Assembly (NCBI GenBank): GCA_913775525.1
Contig: CAJYLH010000002.1
Coordinates: 1-64,000 of the forward strand
Direction: 5' to 3'
Length of the DNA: 64,000 bases
DNA from: an uncultured Chryseobacterium sp.
GTDB taxonomy: Bacteria > Bacteroidota > Bacteroidia > Flavobacteriales > Weeksellaceae
Part shown: piece by piece, positions 18,712 to 26,640 of the stretch
Position numbering within the stretch: the first letter of the stretch is position 1
Layout: each line of letters begins with the position of its first letter
The notes under the pieces: generated by a model
What the model was told of the DNA's origin: nothing
Databases searched by the model: none
Seen by the model: the letters and a program-made list of their open reading frames with translations, nothing else
Position numbers and translations under genes: made by a program

Positions 18712-18888
18712 ATGAAAAATCTAAAAAAAATGACAAGAGAAGACCTGAAAACCGTTAAAGGCGGTTACAGAATGTGCCCGGATGACGGAGACTGCGGACC
18801 AGACTGGTGTTGTGCCAACGGAGCTTGCAGGCTTATTTCCGGGGCGAGTGCAAGTACTTATCTTTGCACGTATTATCCAATAGACTAA
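18712..18888 (+). CDS. Double-glycine leader peptide, six-cysteine knottin-like core
   Basis: A 58-residue precursor. The leader MKNLKKMTREDLKTVKGG (residues 1-18) ends in Gly-Gly, the site cut by C39 peptidases, and resembles the bacteriocin-like leaders common in Chryseobacterium. The 40-residue core holds cysteines at 22, 28, 33, 34, 39 and 52, i.e. C-x5-C-x4-CC-x4-C-x12-C, the C-C-CC-C-C order of inhibitor cystine knots. Signal peptide and membrane helix are absent. The gene lies between the VKOR-thioredoxin fusion and the C39 ABC transporter. Activity (bacteriocin, signal, toxin) is unknown. Confidence 0.88.
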   Translation: MKNLKKMTREDLKTVKGGYRMCPDDGDCGPDWCCANGACRLISGASASTYLCTYYPID

Positions 18889-18897
18889 CAGCATGAT

Positions 18898-18913
18898 ATG
18901 GACTTCAGTCCAT
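18898..18913 (+). other. Short inverted repeat after first peptide gene
   Basis: ATGGAC-TTCA-GTCCAT forms a perfect 6-bp stem with a 4-base loop ten bases past the peptide stop. It precedes a larger hairpin at 18937 and may help stabilise the 3' end of the peptide message. Confidence 0.4.
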
Positions 18914-18936
18914 CAAAGCAAAAAGCCTAAGTAAAG

Positions 18937-18965
18937 AAGTTGCCGCCATATCCTGACGGCAACTT
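18937..18965 (+). terminator. Hairpin between peptide gene and C39 transporter
   Basis: A perfect 9-bp stem AAGTTGCCG / CGGCAACTT with an 11-base loop lies between the peptide stop and the transporter start. It is followed by ATATAAAA rather than a T tract, so it looks more like a partial terminator, RNA stabiliser or attenuator than a full stop. Confidence 0.55.
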
Positions 18966-18985
18966 ATATAAAATCAGATAGATTA

Positions 18986-21184
18986 TTGAAGTTGAAATCT
19001 TTTCCTTTTTACCGCCAGCCAGACTCTAAAGACTGCGGCCCGACCTGTCTCCGTATTGTAAGCAAATATTATGGAAAGAGTATTTCCTTGCAGCAGATCC
19101 GTAACCTTTCCGAAACGACCCGTGAAGGCAGCAGCCTGCTGGGGCTGAGTGATGCCGCTGAAGACCTGGGTTTCAGGTCGCTGGGCGTACAAATTGATTT
19201 TAAAACCCTTACCGAGGAAGTTCCGTTCCCATGCATCGTACACTGGAACAAAAATCATTTTGTAGTCGTTTATAAAATAGATAAAAACAACAAAGTATAT
19301 ATTTCAGATCCGAGTTATGGGCTAATTACGTATTCCCGTGAAGAGTTCATCAAACTTTGGATCGGCGAAAATGCTACAGAAGAGACCGAGGAAGGAATTG
19401 TCCTGATCCTGGAAACTACGCCTGCATTTTTCCAGACCGAGTTTGATGATCAGGAAAGCAAGGCCAGCTTTTCTTTCCTGTCCAAATATCTCCTTAAGTA
19501 CAAGTCTCTCGTCGGGCAGCTTGCCATTGGACTGCTTGCAGGGAGTTTATTGTCCCTGATCTTTCCTTTCCTCACCCAGAGTATTGTGGATGTCGGAATC
19601 CAGAATCAGGACCTGAACTTTATTTATCTTGTACTTCTGGCCCAGATCATGCTTTTCATCGGAAGGATGGGTATTGAAGTCATCCGGAGCTGGATCCTTC
19701 TTCACCTGTCTGCCCGGATCAATATTTCCATCATTTCCGATTTCTTCATCAAACTGATGAAGCTGCCGATCAGCTTCTTTGATACCAGGATGACGGGAGA
19801 TATCATGCAGAGGATCAATGACCACCACAGGATCGAGCAGCTCCTGACCAGCTCTTCACTCAATACTTTATTCTCCCTGGTCAACCTGATCATATTCAGC
19901 ATCGTGCTGTTATTGTATGATTACCGGCTCTTTGCCGTTTACTTGGTAGGTGCTGTTGCCTATGTAGGATGGATTACCTTTTTCCTTAACCGGAGAAAGG
20001 AGCTTGATTATAAAAGATTCTCCCAGGTTTCCCAGGAGCAGAGTAAAGTGATAGAGCTCATTAACGGGATGCAGGAAATCAAAATGCACAATGCTGAAAA
20101 GCAAAAACGGTGGGACTGGGAATTCCTACAGGTGAAACTGTTTAAGATCAGGATCAAATCCCTTTCCCTGGAGCAATGGCAGTCCGTAGGCGGAAATTTC
20201 ATCAATCAGATGAAGGATATCTTGGTGAGTTTCTTATCTGCCAAACTGGTCCTGAGCGGCAATCTGACCTTAGGGATGATGCTTTCCGTACAATATATTA
20301 TCGGGCAGCTGAACAGTCCCCTGCTCCAGCTGATCGATTTTATCAGACAGTTTCAGGATGCCAAAATATCATTGGAAAGGCTCGGGGAAATTCATGATAA
20401 AGATGATGAAGAAAGCAAGGATGAGCAGTATGTCACTGATCTTCCGCAGCAGGATATTGAAATTGAAAATATGTCTTTCCGCTATGTAGGTTCGGACCTG
20501 TTTGTATTCGAAAACCTTAATCTTACGATTCCTTACCAGAAAACTACGGCTATTGTGGGGGCCAGCGGAAGCGGAAAAAGTACTTTGCTGAAACTGCTGA
20601 TGAAATTTTATGAACCCAACCACGGAGACATCAGGCTCGGCAATACCAACCTCAAGAATGTTTCCCCGCGTTTCTGGCGGGACCGTTGCGGTGTCGTGAT
20701 GCAGGAAGGATATATATTTAATGACACGATTGCTAATAATATTGCGGTTGGAGAAGATTACGTGGATAAACAAAAGCTCAGGAAAGCGGTGGATATTGCC
20801 CACATCAAAGAGTTCATCGAAGGTCTTCCGTTAAGCTACAATACCAAGATCGGGAATGAAGGCGTTGGGGTGAGCGGTGGCCAAAAACAGCGCTTGTTCA
20901 TTGCAAGGGCGGTTTACAAATCACCGGAGTATATCTTCTTTGACGAAGCGACTTCCGCACTGGATGCGAACAATGAAAAGATCATCATGGAAAACCTGGA
21001 GCAATTCTTCAAAGGCAAGACGGCTATTGTAATTGCCCACAGGCTCTCAACGGTAAAACATGCAGACAAGATTATCGTACTGGACAAAGGAAAGGTAGTA
21101 GAGGAAGGCAGCCATACGGAGCTTGTTGCCCTAAAGGGCGAATACTACAGACTGGTAAAAAACCAGCTGGAACTCGGAAATTAG
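18986..21184 (+). CDS. Peptidase C39-domain peptide-exporting ABC transporter
   Basis: A 732-residue PCAT-type exporter. Residues 1-135 are a C39 cysteine protease with Q11 and C17 (QPDSKDCGPTC), H91 (HWNKNHFVVV) and D108 (SDPSYG), which cleaves after double-glycine leaders. Residues 160-450 are the six-helix transmembrane domain, and 480-732 the nucleotide-binding domain: Walker A GASGSGKST near 526, signature VSGGQKQR near 629, Walker B YIFFDEATSALD near 650, H-loop IAHRLS near 684. All catalytic residues are intact. No ATG fits the conserved N-terminus; the start is TTG at 18986. It should process and export the flanking peptides. Confidence 0.95.
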   Translation: MKLKSFPFYRQPDSKDCGPTCLRIVSKYYGKSISLQQIRNLSETTREGSSLLGLSDAAEDLGFRSLGVQIDFKTLTEEVPFPCIVHWNKNHFVVVYKIDKNNKVYISDPSYGLITYSREEFIKLWIGENATEETEEGIVLILETTPAFFQTEFDDQESKASFSFLSKYLLKYKSLVGQLAIGLLAGSLLSLIFPFLTQSIVDVGIQNQDLNFIYLVLLAQIMLFIGRMGIEVIRSWILLHLSARINISIISDFFIKLMKLPISFFDTRMTGDIMQRINDHHRIEQLLTSSSLNTLFSLVNLIIFSIVLLLYDYRLFAVYLVGAVAYVGWITFFLNRRKELDYKRFSQVSQEQSKVIELINGMQEIKMHNAEKQKRWDWEFLQVKLFKIRIKSLSLEQWQSVGGNFINQMKDILVSFLSAKLVLSGNLTLGMMLSVQYIIGQLNSPLLQLIDFIRQFQDAKISLERLGEIHDKDDEESKDEQYVTDLPQQDIEIENMSFRYVGSDLFVFENLNLTIPYQKTTAIVGASGSGKSTLLKLLMKFYEPNHGDIRLGNTNLKNVSPRFWRDRCGVVMQEGYIFNDTIANNIAVGEDYVDKQKLRKAVDIAHIKEFIEGLPLSYNTKIGNEGVGVSGGQKQRLFIARAVYKSPEYIFFDEATSALDANNEKIIMENLEQFFKGKTAIVIAHRLSTVKHADKIIVLDKGKVVEEGSHTELVALKGEYYRLVKNQLELGN

Positions 21185-21229
21185 TTTTCAGGTTGTAACT
21201 TTACATTAAACCCATTCAACATTATATTT

Positions 21230-21436
21230 ATGAAAAATTTAAAAAGAATTCGAAGGCCGGATCTGAGTACCATCTATGGTGCCGGTCCACTGCCAGGCGG
21301 TCCATGCAATTGTTTCTGCTACATCAATAGTACGAAGCTGTGGAATCCGTGCAATCAGTATTGTCCGGGAGGAGAGGTCATTCCGGGCGTTGAGCTGGGC
21401 AATGACCCAAAATGTGATTACAAATTACCTTTGTAA
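21230..21436 (+). CDS. Second leader peptide with six-cysteine core
   Basis: A 68-residue precursor whose N-terminus (MKNLKRIRRPDLSTIYGA) aligns with the leader of the first peptide; Gly-Ala at 17-18 replaces Gly-Gly, which C39 peptidases also accept, although a Gly-Gly at 23-24 is an alternative site. Cysteines at 26, 28, 30, 41, 45 and 62 give C-x-C-x-C-x10-C-x3-C-x16-C, a different framework from the first peptide. The core is rich in Pro, Gly and Asn. It lies between the C39 transporter and the HlyD gene. Function unknown. Confidence 0.85.
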   Translation: MKNLKRIRRPDLSTIYGAGPLPGGPCNCFCYINSTKLWNPCNQYCPGGEVIPGVELGNDPKCDYKLPL

Positions 21437-21447
21437 TTGCATCTGAC

Positions 21448-21473
21448 CAGAAATCCTCGGATGAGGATTTCTG
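21448..21473 (+). terminator. Strong hairpin after second peptide gene
   Basis: A perfect 11-bp stem CAGAAATCCTC / GAGGATTTCTG with a GGAT loop, followed by TTTAATATTTT, starts 11 bases past the peptide stop. It should terminate or attenuate most transcripts before the HlyD gene, leaving the peptide message in excess. Confidence 0.8.
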
Positions 21474-21488
21474 TTTAATATTTTAGAT

Positions 21489-22787
21489 ATGGAAAAAGAT
21501 ATTTTAGATAATATAGAATTACGCTCAGAAAGCGTTCAGGACATTCTAACGCAACCCCCGCACTGGATGATCCGGTGGGGAAATACGATCATACTCATTA
21601 TCCTGGTCATGGTCCTTATTATGAGTTACCTGATCAAATATCCTGAGTTTGTTCCCGCCCCTGTTGTGGTAACCTCTCAAAATCCTCCGGAAAAGCTGGA
21701 GGCAAGGACCAATTCCAAGATTGAGAAGATCTTTATTAAAAACCATCAGCAAGTCCGTAAGAATGATATCTTAATGGTTATGCAGTCAACGGCCAATTAT
21801 CAGGATGTACTGGCCCTTAAAAAGATCGTTGATTCGTTAACACCCGGCCAGCTGCAGTCATTCCCGTTACATGAAACCTCACACTTTAAGCTGGGGGAAC
21901 TTCAGGGTGATTACAACAGCTTTGCCAAGGCATTCCAGGATGAAGCCTTATTTACGCGGCTGCAGCCTTATGCCCCGGAAAACCTGGCTGCCAATCAGAG
22001 CATTTCGGAATACCGCGCCAGGATCGCTACCCTTCAGCAGCAGAAAAAACTGGAACAGGCTAAATATGAACTTACCAGGAAAAGCTACCAGCGCTCACAG
22101 GATCTGTTTAACCAGGGGGTGATTTCAGCCGTGGAACTGGAAAACGAAAAAATAAAATTCATTCAGGAACAGCAGAACCTGGAAAACATCAAGATTTCTC
22201 TCTCGCAGATGGAAGAAGGCATTTCCAATCTTAACAAGACCAAAAGCGGAACAGCCATCAGTACTGAAAAAGATAAGATCACCTATTCTTCCCAGACGCT
22301 TCAGCTGTTTGAACAATTAAGAAAAACATTAAAGCAATGGGAACAGAATTATCTCATTGTTTCATCGACCAATGGTGTGGCCAGTTTTCAGCAGTTTTTC
22401 GGGGAAAACCAGTTTGTCAAGACGGGCGATGCCATCCTGACGATCCTTCCTGAAAACAAAGAGCAGCTGGTAGGCAGGATGTCTGTGCCTTCTGTCAACT
22501 CAGGCAAGGTAAAGACCGGAGAAAAAGTGCTCATCAAATTGGATAATTACCGCTTTCAGGAATATGGCATCATTGAAGGACGTGTACAGAATATATCCAT
22601 GTCTCCTGATGATAAAGGCAATTATTATGTAGACGTAATCCTTCCGAAAGGTTTGCGCACATCTTATAACAAAACACTGCCGTTTGATAAAGAGCTCCGC
22701 GGAAATGCAGAAATTGTTACCCAGGATCTGAGGCTTATCGAAAGATTCTTCTATCAGATGAGGAAGCTTCTGGGATACCAGAGTTAA
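21489..22787 (+). CDS. HlyD-family periplasmic adaptor for peptide export
   Basis: A 432-residue membrane fusion protein. A cytoplasmic tail (1-28) precedes one membrane helix (about 30-52), a first lipoyl half (EARTNSKIEKIFIKNHQQVRKNDIL), a long coiled coil (about 170-265, rich in Q, E, K) and a second lipoyl/beta-barrel half with GVASFQQFFGENQFVKTGDAIL. It would link the C39 ABC transporter to an outer-membrane TolC-type channel, which is not encoded here. It is the last gene of the locus, before a terminator. Confidence 0.93.
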   Translation: MEKDILDNIELRSESVQDILTQPPHWMIRWGNTIILIILVMVLIMSYLIKYPEFVPAPVVVTSQNPPEKLEARTNSKIEKIFIKNHQQVRKNDILMVMQSTANYQDVLALKKIVDSLTPGQLQSFPLHETSHFKLGELQGDYNSFAKAFQDEALFTRLQPYAPENLAANQSISEYRARIATLQQQKKLEQAKYELTRKSYQRSQDLFNQGVISAVELENEKIKFIQEQQNLENIKISLSQMEEGISNLNKTKSGTAISTEKDKITYSSQTLQLFEQLRKTLKQWEQNYLIVSSTNGVASFQQFFGENQFVKTGDAILTILPENKEQLVGRMSVPSVNSGKVKTGEKVLIKLDNYRFQEYGIIEGRVQNISMSPDDKGNYYVDVILPKGLRTSYNKTLPFDKELRGNAEIVTQDLRLIERFFYQMRKLLGYQS

Positions 22788-22793
22788 AAAATA

Positions 22794-22825
22794 AAAACCG
22801 GAACTGTATAAGTTCCGGTTTTTTT
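22794..22825 (+). terminator. Intrinsic terminator after HlyD gene
   Basis: An 11-bp stem AAACCGGAACT / AGTTCCGGTTT with a 5-base loop is followed by seven T residues, closing the plus-strand peptide export locus two bases before a tRNA gene on the other strand. Confidence 0.92.
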
Positions 22826-22826
22826 G

Positions 22827-22900
22827 TAGCGAAGACGGGAATTGAACCCGTGACCTCAGGGTTATGAATCCTGCGCTCTAACCAACTGAGCTACCTCGCC
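22827..22900 (-). tRNA. tRNA-Met (CAT)
   Basis: A 74-base cloverleaf on the minus strand: acceptor 5' GGCGAGG pairs with CTTCGCT, a D arm GCTCAGTTGGTTAGAGC, anticodon loop TTCATAA with anticodon CAT, and a T arm CACGGGTTCAATTCCCGT. No encoded CCA. The closing anticodon-stem pair is A-C. It is read as elongator Met rather than initiator; a lysidine-modified Ile tRNA is an alternative for any CAT anticodon. It lies back-to-back with the peptide locus terminator. Confidence 0.93.
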
Positions 22901-22944
22901 GTTTTGGTGGTGCAAATATAGAAAATAATTGCTTACCTCCAAAA

Positions 22945-24231
22945 TTATTTTAGCTTAAAATACTCCAAAACATCTCCTACATGTTCCGGCTTACTGATTA
23001 TCTTATTGTTAGCATCTAAAATAAAATAGGTCGGGGTTGCATGAATATTGTAGGTATCAGCAAAACTGCTGTTCCACCCCTTCAGTTCGGAGTCATTGAT
23101 CCATGGGAATGCCTTGATCTTATTCACATAAGAATCCCGGTCTACATCTAATGAAAATCCTACAACCTGAATATTTTTAGCCTTAAGCTCATTATATTTC
23201 TCAAGTAGCTTCGGAAGCTCATTTTCGCAGTGTGAGCAGGTAGAAGACCAGAAAACAATAACTTTTTTATCTGCTTTTACATCGTATAAAGACCTGGCAG
23301 TCGTATTGACCGGTGCCTGAAACTTATAGTTCGGGAAAACAGCTCCCATTTCTACATTAGCATTGGATTTCAGGGTAGTAGCCAGCCTGTCGGTTATAGT
23401 ACACTTGAGGTTTTTAGCAAGGTTAAGGTATTTGCTCTTAAGCTCAGACATGTCATAGACATCAAAAATATCAATAAGCTCGGATAAGACGGTTTGTCCC
23501 CGTGGCGTTTCAACTTTAAGACGGTCAAGAAGTTTATCTACAGAACCTGCAACATTGGTATTACCGCCCGTATTTAAATAGGCAACCAGCAAAGGCCTGA
23601 GCAATGAAGAGCTTTCCAGCATATCATTGGACTTATCAATGAAATTAATGATTTCTTCCTGGGTTGCTTTCTTGGCATTCCCTTCGGCTATGAACTTATC
23701 ATAATTAGTATTGTAGTAATAGATAAACGGATGCTTTGACTGATCTATGTCCCCGGTCTGGATAGAAAGCCTGGAGATCTCATTTTTTAAAGCTTTCCCG
23801 AATTCCGTAGTGTCTTTATAATATTCTTTAATCTGGGTGAGTGCAGGGAGGATCAGCTGGCGTTTCTGCGCATTTTCCTGAAACCGGCTCATCAGCTCAT
23901 TGGATTCATCCTTGTAGATGACATCCTTTACCTTATTCTTTTCAGCAGTGAATGTAATGTTGACATCCTTATTCTCTGAAATGAAATTAAAGCTGTTATT
24001 GCTGGACGGAAGATAGACCTTCATCATTCCCATATAATGCTTGGGATATTTAAAAGTCCAAGTATGATTTTTAGAGGCCTCTTTGGTGGCAATAATATCT
24101 TTAGATCCATTTAATGTATAGAGTACGGCATCCTGTTCCTGAAAATCAGCGGGAGCCTGAATGGTCACTGTAAACTGTGCCTGGAGGTACAGACCAACGA
24201 ATACCGCTGGTAGTATACAAATTTTTTTCAT
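22945..24231 (-). CDS. TlpA-like thioredoxin-fold lipoprotein-free periplasmic redoxin
   Basis: A 428-residue exported protein: signal peptide (1-19, ending LQAQ), an N-terminal beta-rich domain as in Bacteroidota DUF4369-type redoxins, a helical middle, and a C-terminal thioredoxin fold with the active motif WSSTCSHC (C332, C335) and cis-Pro region HATPTYFIL. Such proteins reduce or shuffle disulfides in the periplasm. It faces the disulfide-peptide locus across a tRNA, but on the other strand, and a terminator separates it from the type IX cargo gene, so any link is speculative. Confidence 0.85.
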   Translation of the reverse strand: MKKICILPAVFVGLYLQAQFTVTIQAPADFQEQDAVLYTLNGSKDIIATKEASKNHTWTFKYPKHYMGMMKVYLPSSNNSFNFISENKDVNITFTAEKNKVKDVIYKDESNELMSRFQENAQKRQLILPALTQIKEYYKDTTEFGKALKNEISRLSIQTGDIDQSKHPFIYYYNTNYDKFIAEGNAKKATQEEIINFIDKSNDMLESSSLLRPLLVAYLNTGGNTNVAGSVDKLLDRLKVETPRGQTVLSELIDIFDVYDMSELKSKYLNLAKNLKCTITDRLATTLKSNANVEMGAVFPNYKFQAPVNTTARSLYDVKADKKVIVFWSSTCSHCENELPKLLEKYNELKAKNIQVVGFSLDVDRDSYVNKIKAFPWINDSELKGWNSSFADTYNIHATPTYFILDANNKIISKPEHVGDVLEYFKLK

Positions 24232-24246
24232 GCGGTAAAAATAAAA

Positions 24247-24272
24247 AAACTCCCCGATTAATCGGGGAGTTT
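24247..24272 (-). terminator. Intrinsic terminator after small anchored protein
   Basis: A perfect 26-base palindrome AAACTCCCCGATT / AATCGGGGAGTTT with A residues on its left gives a T tract on the minus strand. It ends the two-gene unit 26561-24294. Confidence 0.9.
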
Positions 24273-24293
24273 ACTGTTATTTTAATGAAATTT

Positions 24294-24539
24294 TTATATT
24301 TTATGACTCTTGTATCTTCTGGTGAAAAATACAATGAGCATTACTGCTACAATTCCCAATGCCAACACGTACATATCGATTGGTGCAGCCTGAGCTCCCG
24401 GAGTTACCCCTCCTACTCCATTGTTAGGATTAGAAGTACCCGGATTAGGCATTGTTGGAGTACCACCTCCCTGTGCATTCATCCACAATGCGGTGACAAG
24501 AAAAAGAGCGGATACCAGTTTATTGATTAATGTTTTCAT
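24294..24539 (-). CDS. Small exported protein with C-terminal membrane anchor
   Basis: An 81-residue protein with a signal peptide (1-22, ending MNAQ), a Gly/Pro/Asn-rich linker (about 23-50), then APIDMYVLALGIVAVMLIVFF and a basic tail RRYKSH. This tripartite end (short motif, helix, basic cluster) resembles the bacterial C-terminal sorting/anchor signals also seen in small flavobacterial proteins. Function unknown. It starts immediately after the stop of the type IX cargo gene and is surely co-transcribed with it. Confidence 0.8.
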   Translation of the reverse strand: MKTLINKLVSALFLVTALWMNAQGGGTPTMPNPGTSNPNNGVGGVTPGAQAAPIDMYVLALGIVAVMLIVFFTRRYKSHKI

Positions 24540-26561
24540 TTATTTTAAGATTTTGGTGTTAACAGTTTCTCCTTTATCCGACACAATCTTAACTACATAA
24601 GAATTTTTAAGTGCATTATCCAGTTCGATAACAAAATCCTTAGAAGTACTTACCGCTTTTTTAGAGATAACAAGTTTGCCACTCATATCATAAACTTCAA
24701 TATCTGCTTTTTTCCAGTTTGGATCAAATCTTACTATATAATTGGTAACGTCAGGATTATAAACTACCATCGTTCTGGAAGGTTTTACTGATGTGTTATC
24801 CACTGCAAGAACGCTGTTAGGCTCACCATAATATAAATCAAATACGGCGTCTGAAACCGGCACTACACCACCCTGTACTGCTGCCTGAGCAGTTCCGTTA
24901 GGCGTTTTATAATAGAACCCGATCCCTGTCGATAGCTGATGCGTACCGTTGGAAACCAACTCTGCATTCTCTCTGATCTCAAATTTATATGATTTGATTT
25001 TAGAAAGGTCATAGTTGACCATTTTAATATTCTTGCCCTTAAAATTATTTTCGTTGGCTTCGTTGATGTATAGCCAATATTGATTGGTATAGTTATTATC
25101 ATATCCTCCGGCTGGATCTTCTTCAAAAGTACCTAAAACATTTCCTGAAGGAGTAGAAATCTGAGTCAGGGCGTTACTTGAGTGCCCTGTTGTCCCATTA
25201 GGAAAAACTACATAATAGGTTCTTGCCACTTCATTTCCATTGACATCAAGACCAATAATACCCAACTGTTTTACAGTTCCTGAAGTTGAAGTGTTGGACT
25301 TGCTTGCAGAAACACCATAATCAGTACCTGTAGCCCTGCTGAAATAATTAAATCTCCTCAGGTTATTAAAATTCAATACCTGGTTAGCCACTGTATTGTC
25401 TTTCATTTTGATGACAAAAGTACTCATAGGACGCACTACAAGGTAATCCAGGTCTCCAGTCGGTACTGTTGTGGAACCTCCTGTAGAAGGTGACCCTGCC
25501 GGCAGATTGCTGGCAAAAGAAACAAACTTGTACGATGCAGAACCACCTCCACCGTTATTGGTATTGGAATACTGAACACCGCTTACTTCAAACCTAACAG
25601 CCTGAATGTTGCTGAGGTTGATACCGTCTCCGCTTGCAGCGCTTTCGTTGGTAGCAATCCATCTAAGATCAAGGTTCGTGAGGAAAGGGTTTGAAAACTG
25701 GTAGATATTTTTACCGTAATTCCCTTGCCATGCAGTTCCCCCGGCTGCGATATGGAATCCATCCTGAACATATGACCAGTATTTCTCATTATACTGGTTA
25801 AGGTTACCTCCTCCTGTACCAAAATTCACGTTGGCTCCCGCACCGGTTAAAGTCACAGAAGTACCATTGGTATCAGAGTACGGACGTCCGGTCAATGTTC
25901 TGGTTGTATTGCTTACATCCAGGTTGGTTCCCCCTAGGATATAGTATCCGTATAAAGGAGAATCAATACCGATCCTGTAGGTTAGATTGGTGAAGTGATT
26001 GAAAACCACATTAGCATTGTTCCACTGAAGGATGTCATTTCCAGAACCTCTTACTCCCGAAAAAGTTTTACCCAGTTCTGTGTTTAGTGTTGACAATGTT
26101 TTTGCATAAAACGGCATACCTACCTGCTGATAAGCACCGTGGTTTACTGCCCTGTACTGCTGATCTACAATCCCAGTAATATTGGACTGCGGAATCCCGG
26201 TAATGAAAAGCTGACCGTAAGTATACGAAGGTGTTGCCGTGGAAGAGTTGGTATTGACAGTAGCGTAGGAAGTCGGTTCGTTAATCACATTCACGAAGTT
26301 ATTTCCACCGTTACTTTCAGTTTTGTCCGTATTTGAAGCATCGATTGTTTTGAAAGAATCCGAAGCAGAACCGGCCACCATAACATTTCCGTGGTTCTCA
26401 ATTCTACCGTTTCCTTTCATCTGCATGCCTCCCCCGCTGTAGACCAGCGTTCCCTTGCTCACATACATATTAGCGTTTGTGTCTACATGACACAATATAT
26501 TCTGCGCCTGAACAGAATAACCGGCTGCTAAAAGGCCAATAGCAAATAAACTTTTTCTCAT
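24540..26561 (-). CDS. Type IX secretion cargo, T9SS type A sorting domain protein
   Basis: A 673-residue secreted protein: signal peptide (1-19, ending VQAQ), a Gly/Asn/Ser/Thr-rich body with no recognised enzyme motif, and a C-terminal type A sorting domain (about 600-673) containing IEVYDMSGKLV and ending in YVVKIVSDKGETVNTKILK. Such domains direct proteins through the type IX system to the cell surface, where the domain is removed. SprA, encoded at 1302-8381, is part of that system. The body may be an adhesin or structural surface protein. Confidence 0.88.
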   Translation of the reverse strand: MRKSLFAIGLLAAGYSVQAQNILCHVDTNANMYVSKGTLVYSGGGMQMKGNGRIENHGNVMVAGSASDSFKTIDASNTDKTESNGGNNFVNVINEPTSYATVNTNSSTATPSYTYGQLFITGIPQSNITGIVDQQYRAVNHGAYQQVGMPFYAKTLSTLNTELGKTFSGVRGSGNDILQWNNANVVFNHFTNLTYRIGIDSPLYGYYILGGTNLDVSNTTRTLTGRPYSDTNGTSVTLTGAGANVNFGTGGGNLNQYNEKYWSYVQDGFHIAAGGTAWQGNYGKNIYQFSNPFLTNLDLRWIATNESAASGDGINLSNIQAVRFEVSGVQYSNTNNGGGGSASYKFVSFASNLPAGSPSTGGSTTVPTGDLDYLVVRPMSTFVIKMKDNTVANQVLNFNNLRRFNYFSRATGTDYGVSASKSNTSTSGTVKQLGIIGLDVNGNEVARTYYVVFPNGTTGHSSNALTQISTPSGNVLGTFEEDPAGGYDNNYTNQYWLYINEANENNFKGKNIKMVNYDLSKIKSYKFEIRENAELVSNGTHQLSTGIGFYYKTPNGTAQAAVQGGVVPVSDAVFDLYYGEPNSVLAVDNTSVKPSRTMVVYNPDVTNYIVRFDPNWKKADIEVYDMSGKLVISKKAVSTSKDFVIELDNALKNSYVVKIVSDKGETVNTKILK

Positions 26562-26640
26562 TGTATATAAATATTTGTGTGTTAATACAATATCTCAAGG
26601 GCAAAGTTATGTTTTTTTTTGATAATCTGAAAAAATTATT

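Noticed and set aside
23000-24231. TlpA-like redoxin as part of the peptide locus
   Set aside because: It is on the opposite strand beyond a terminator and a tRNA and belongs to a general Bacteroidota redoxin type, so membership is not supported.
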